DNA from: Promethearchaeota archaeon
GTDB taxonomy: Archaea; Asgardarchaeota; Lokiarchaeia; Sigynarchaeales; SOKP01
Assembly: GCA_019894655.1 (NCBI GenBank)
Contig: JAGXNZ010000057.1
Coordinates: forward strand, 1 to 6,148
Length of the DNA stretch: 6,148 nucleotides
Direction of reading: 5' to 3'
In this document: positions 5,724 through 6,148 of the stretch, piece after piece
Layout of the letters: each line of letters opens with the position of its first letter
Position numbering within the stretch: the stretch's first letter is position 1
Made by a program: the position numbers and the translations under genes
Notes under the pieces: generated by a model
The model's input: the letters and a program-made list of their open reading frames with translations, nothing else
Told to the model about the DNA's origin: nothing
The model's database searches: none

Positions 5724-5829
5724 AAATAGATGAATTGAAGCCCATTACGAATAATGCTAATTACTGGTACTTCTTATCGTCCATTTTTATCAATTTATTT
5801 TCAACGATAAAAAACTCTATCTATTTTTA
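5721..5829. repeat. Nested inverted repeats in intergenic region (possible structured RNA)
   Basis: TAAAAATAGAT (5721-5731) is the exact reverse complement of ATCTATTTTTA (5819-5829). Inside lie two further inverted repeats: CATTA/TAATG around a CGAA loop (5743-5756), and TTATCGT/ACGATAA (5774-5780 and 5804-5810). Together they could fold into a three-way junction beginning at the remnant's stop codon. In DNA this AT-rich some pairing is expected by chance, so this is a candidate only. Confidence 0.25.
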
Positions 5830-5872
5830 TTAGTGTCTTTAGGGAGTGATTAAGGAACCAAATCTTAGATTT

Positions 5873-5928
5873 TAATAATTTATAATTATTATAAATATTT
5901 CAATAAGTTATTATTAGTTATGACTAAT
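5873..5928. repeat. Two adjacent short AT-rich palindromes
   Basis: TAATAATT-TAT-AATTATTA (5873-5891, 8-bp arms) and ATTAGT-TATG-ACTAAT (5913-5928, 6-bp arms) lie 21 bp apart in the non-coding stretch between the hydrolase remnant and the right-edge gene. They could act as terminator or operator elements for the minus-strand gene ending at 6002. The rest of 5724-6001 shows no gene in any frame. Confidence 0.25.
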
Positions 5929-6001
5929 TTTCTGAATTTGCATTACAAAATACGCTTAATCTTTATGCTATTAAGAAAGTACTCAACTGGATTGAGAGAA
6001 C

Positions 6002-6148
6002 TTATATATCTTTTTTATCTGCTACTTTAATAGTCATCGAAAGTGTTTCCTCGAAAACTTGACCTTCTGGTATGCATTTAAAGCTTAAATCTTCTAATGA
6101 GAACACTTCTGTAAAATAACCAAGCCAATATCGAGAATATCTCTTATT
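6002..6148 (-). CDS. C-terminal end of an unidentified protein (partial, 5' part outside window)
   Basis: On the minus strand a frame enters from the right edge and runs 48 codons to a TAA at 6004-6002. It begins NKRYSRYWLGYF and ends MTIKVADKKDI. Composition is protein-like: aromatic and hydrophobic residues alternate with charged ones in a beta-strand-like pattern, and the end is Lys/Asp-rich as is common for termini. I do not recognise a family from this fragment. At this length in AT-rich DNA an open frame with such composition is more likely coding than not, but it is not certain. Downstream on its strand lies the palindrome-bearing non-coding stretch. Confidence 0.5.
   Translation of the reverse strand, partial: NKRYSRYWLGYFTEVFSLEDLSFKCIPEGQVFEETLSMTIKVADKKDI

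Noticed and set aside
1..6148. CRISPR array, insertion sequence or defence system
   Set aside because: No regularly spaced repeats, transposase, terminal inverted repeats or Cas/nuclease motifs were found in the genes present.

Overview
This AT-rich, gene-dense window most likely comes from an Asgard archaeon of the Lokiarchaeia or a related lineage. The evidence is a eukaryote-like Rab/Ras-family small GTPase in an intron-free, prokaryote-style gene layout, TATA-box promoters placed for leaderless mRNAs, and a ferritin-like protein of a type I associate with archaea. The taxonomic call is an inference from gene content; no rRNA or other marker gene is present.

Layout, left to right. (1) Positions 1-383, minus strand: the 5' part of a membrane protein resembling YdjM/DUF457 membrane-bound metal-dependent hydrolases, cut by the window edge. 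(2) About 548-1498, minus: a polytopic membrane protein of unknown function. (3) 1680-2024 and 2087-2626, plus: a small CxxC/coiled-coil protein followed 62 bp later by a Rab-like GTPase with unusual G3 and G4 motifs. (4) 2692-3759, minus: a protein with motifs of the galactose-mutarotase-like (aldose-1-epimerase/DUF6786-like) fold. (5) 3900-4880, plus: a single polypeptide carrying two complete bacterioferritin-like diiron domains. (6) 4944-5723, plus: the C-terminal two thirds of a class C beta-lactamase-type serine hydrolase whose catalytic N-terminal part is absent. (7) 5724-6001: a non-coding, AT-rich stretch with nested inverted repeats. (8) 6002-6148, minus: the C-terminal end of an unidentified protein.

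The genes do not form one pathway. The strand changes repeatedly and most genes appear to be separate transcription units. The one plausible functional unit is the CxxC/coiled-coil protein with the GTPase. The GTPase has no C-terminal cysteine for prenylation, so a dimeric coiled-coil partner could localise or regulate it. The ferritin-like gene is probably monocistronic, with its own TATA box, a Shine-Dalgarno-like site and a downstream T-tract.

The observations most worth following are the CxxC/coiled-coil and GTPase pair, the substituted catalytic and guanine-specificity residues of the GTPase, the internally duplicated diiron protein with a Met at the bacterioferritin haem-ligand position in both halves, and the serine-hydrolase remnant whose apparent ATG is an internal methionine.
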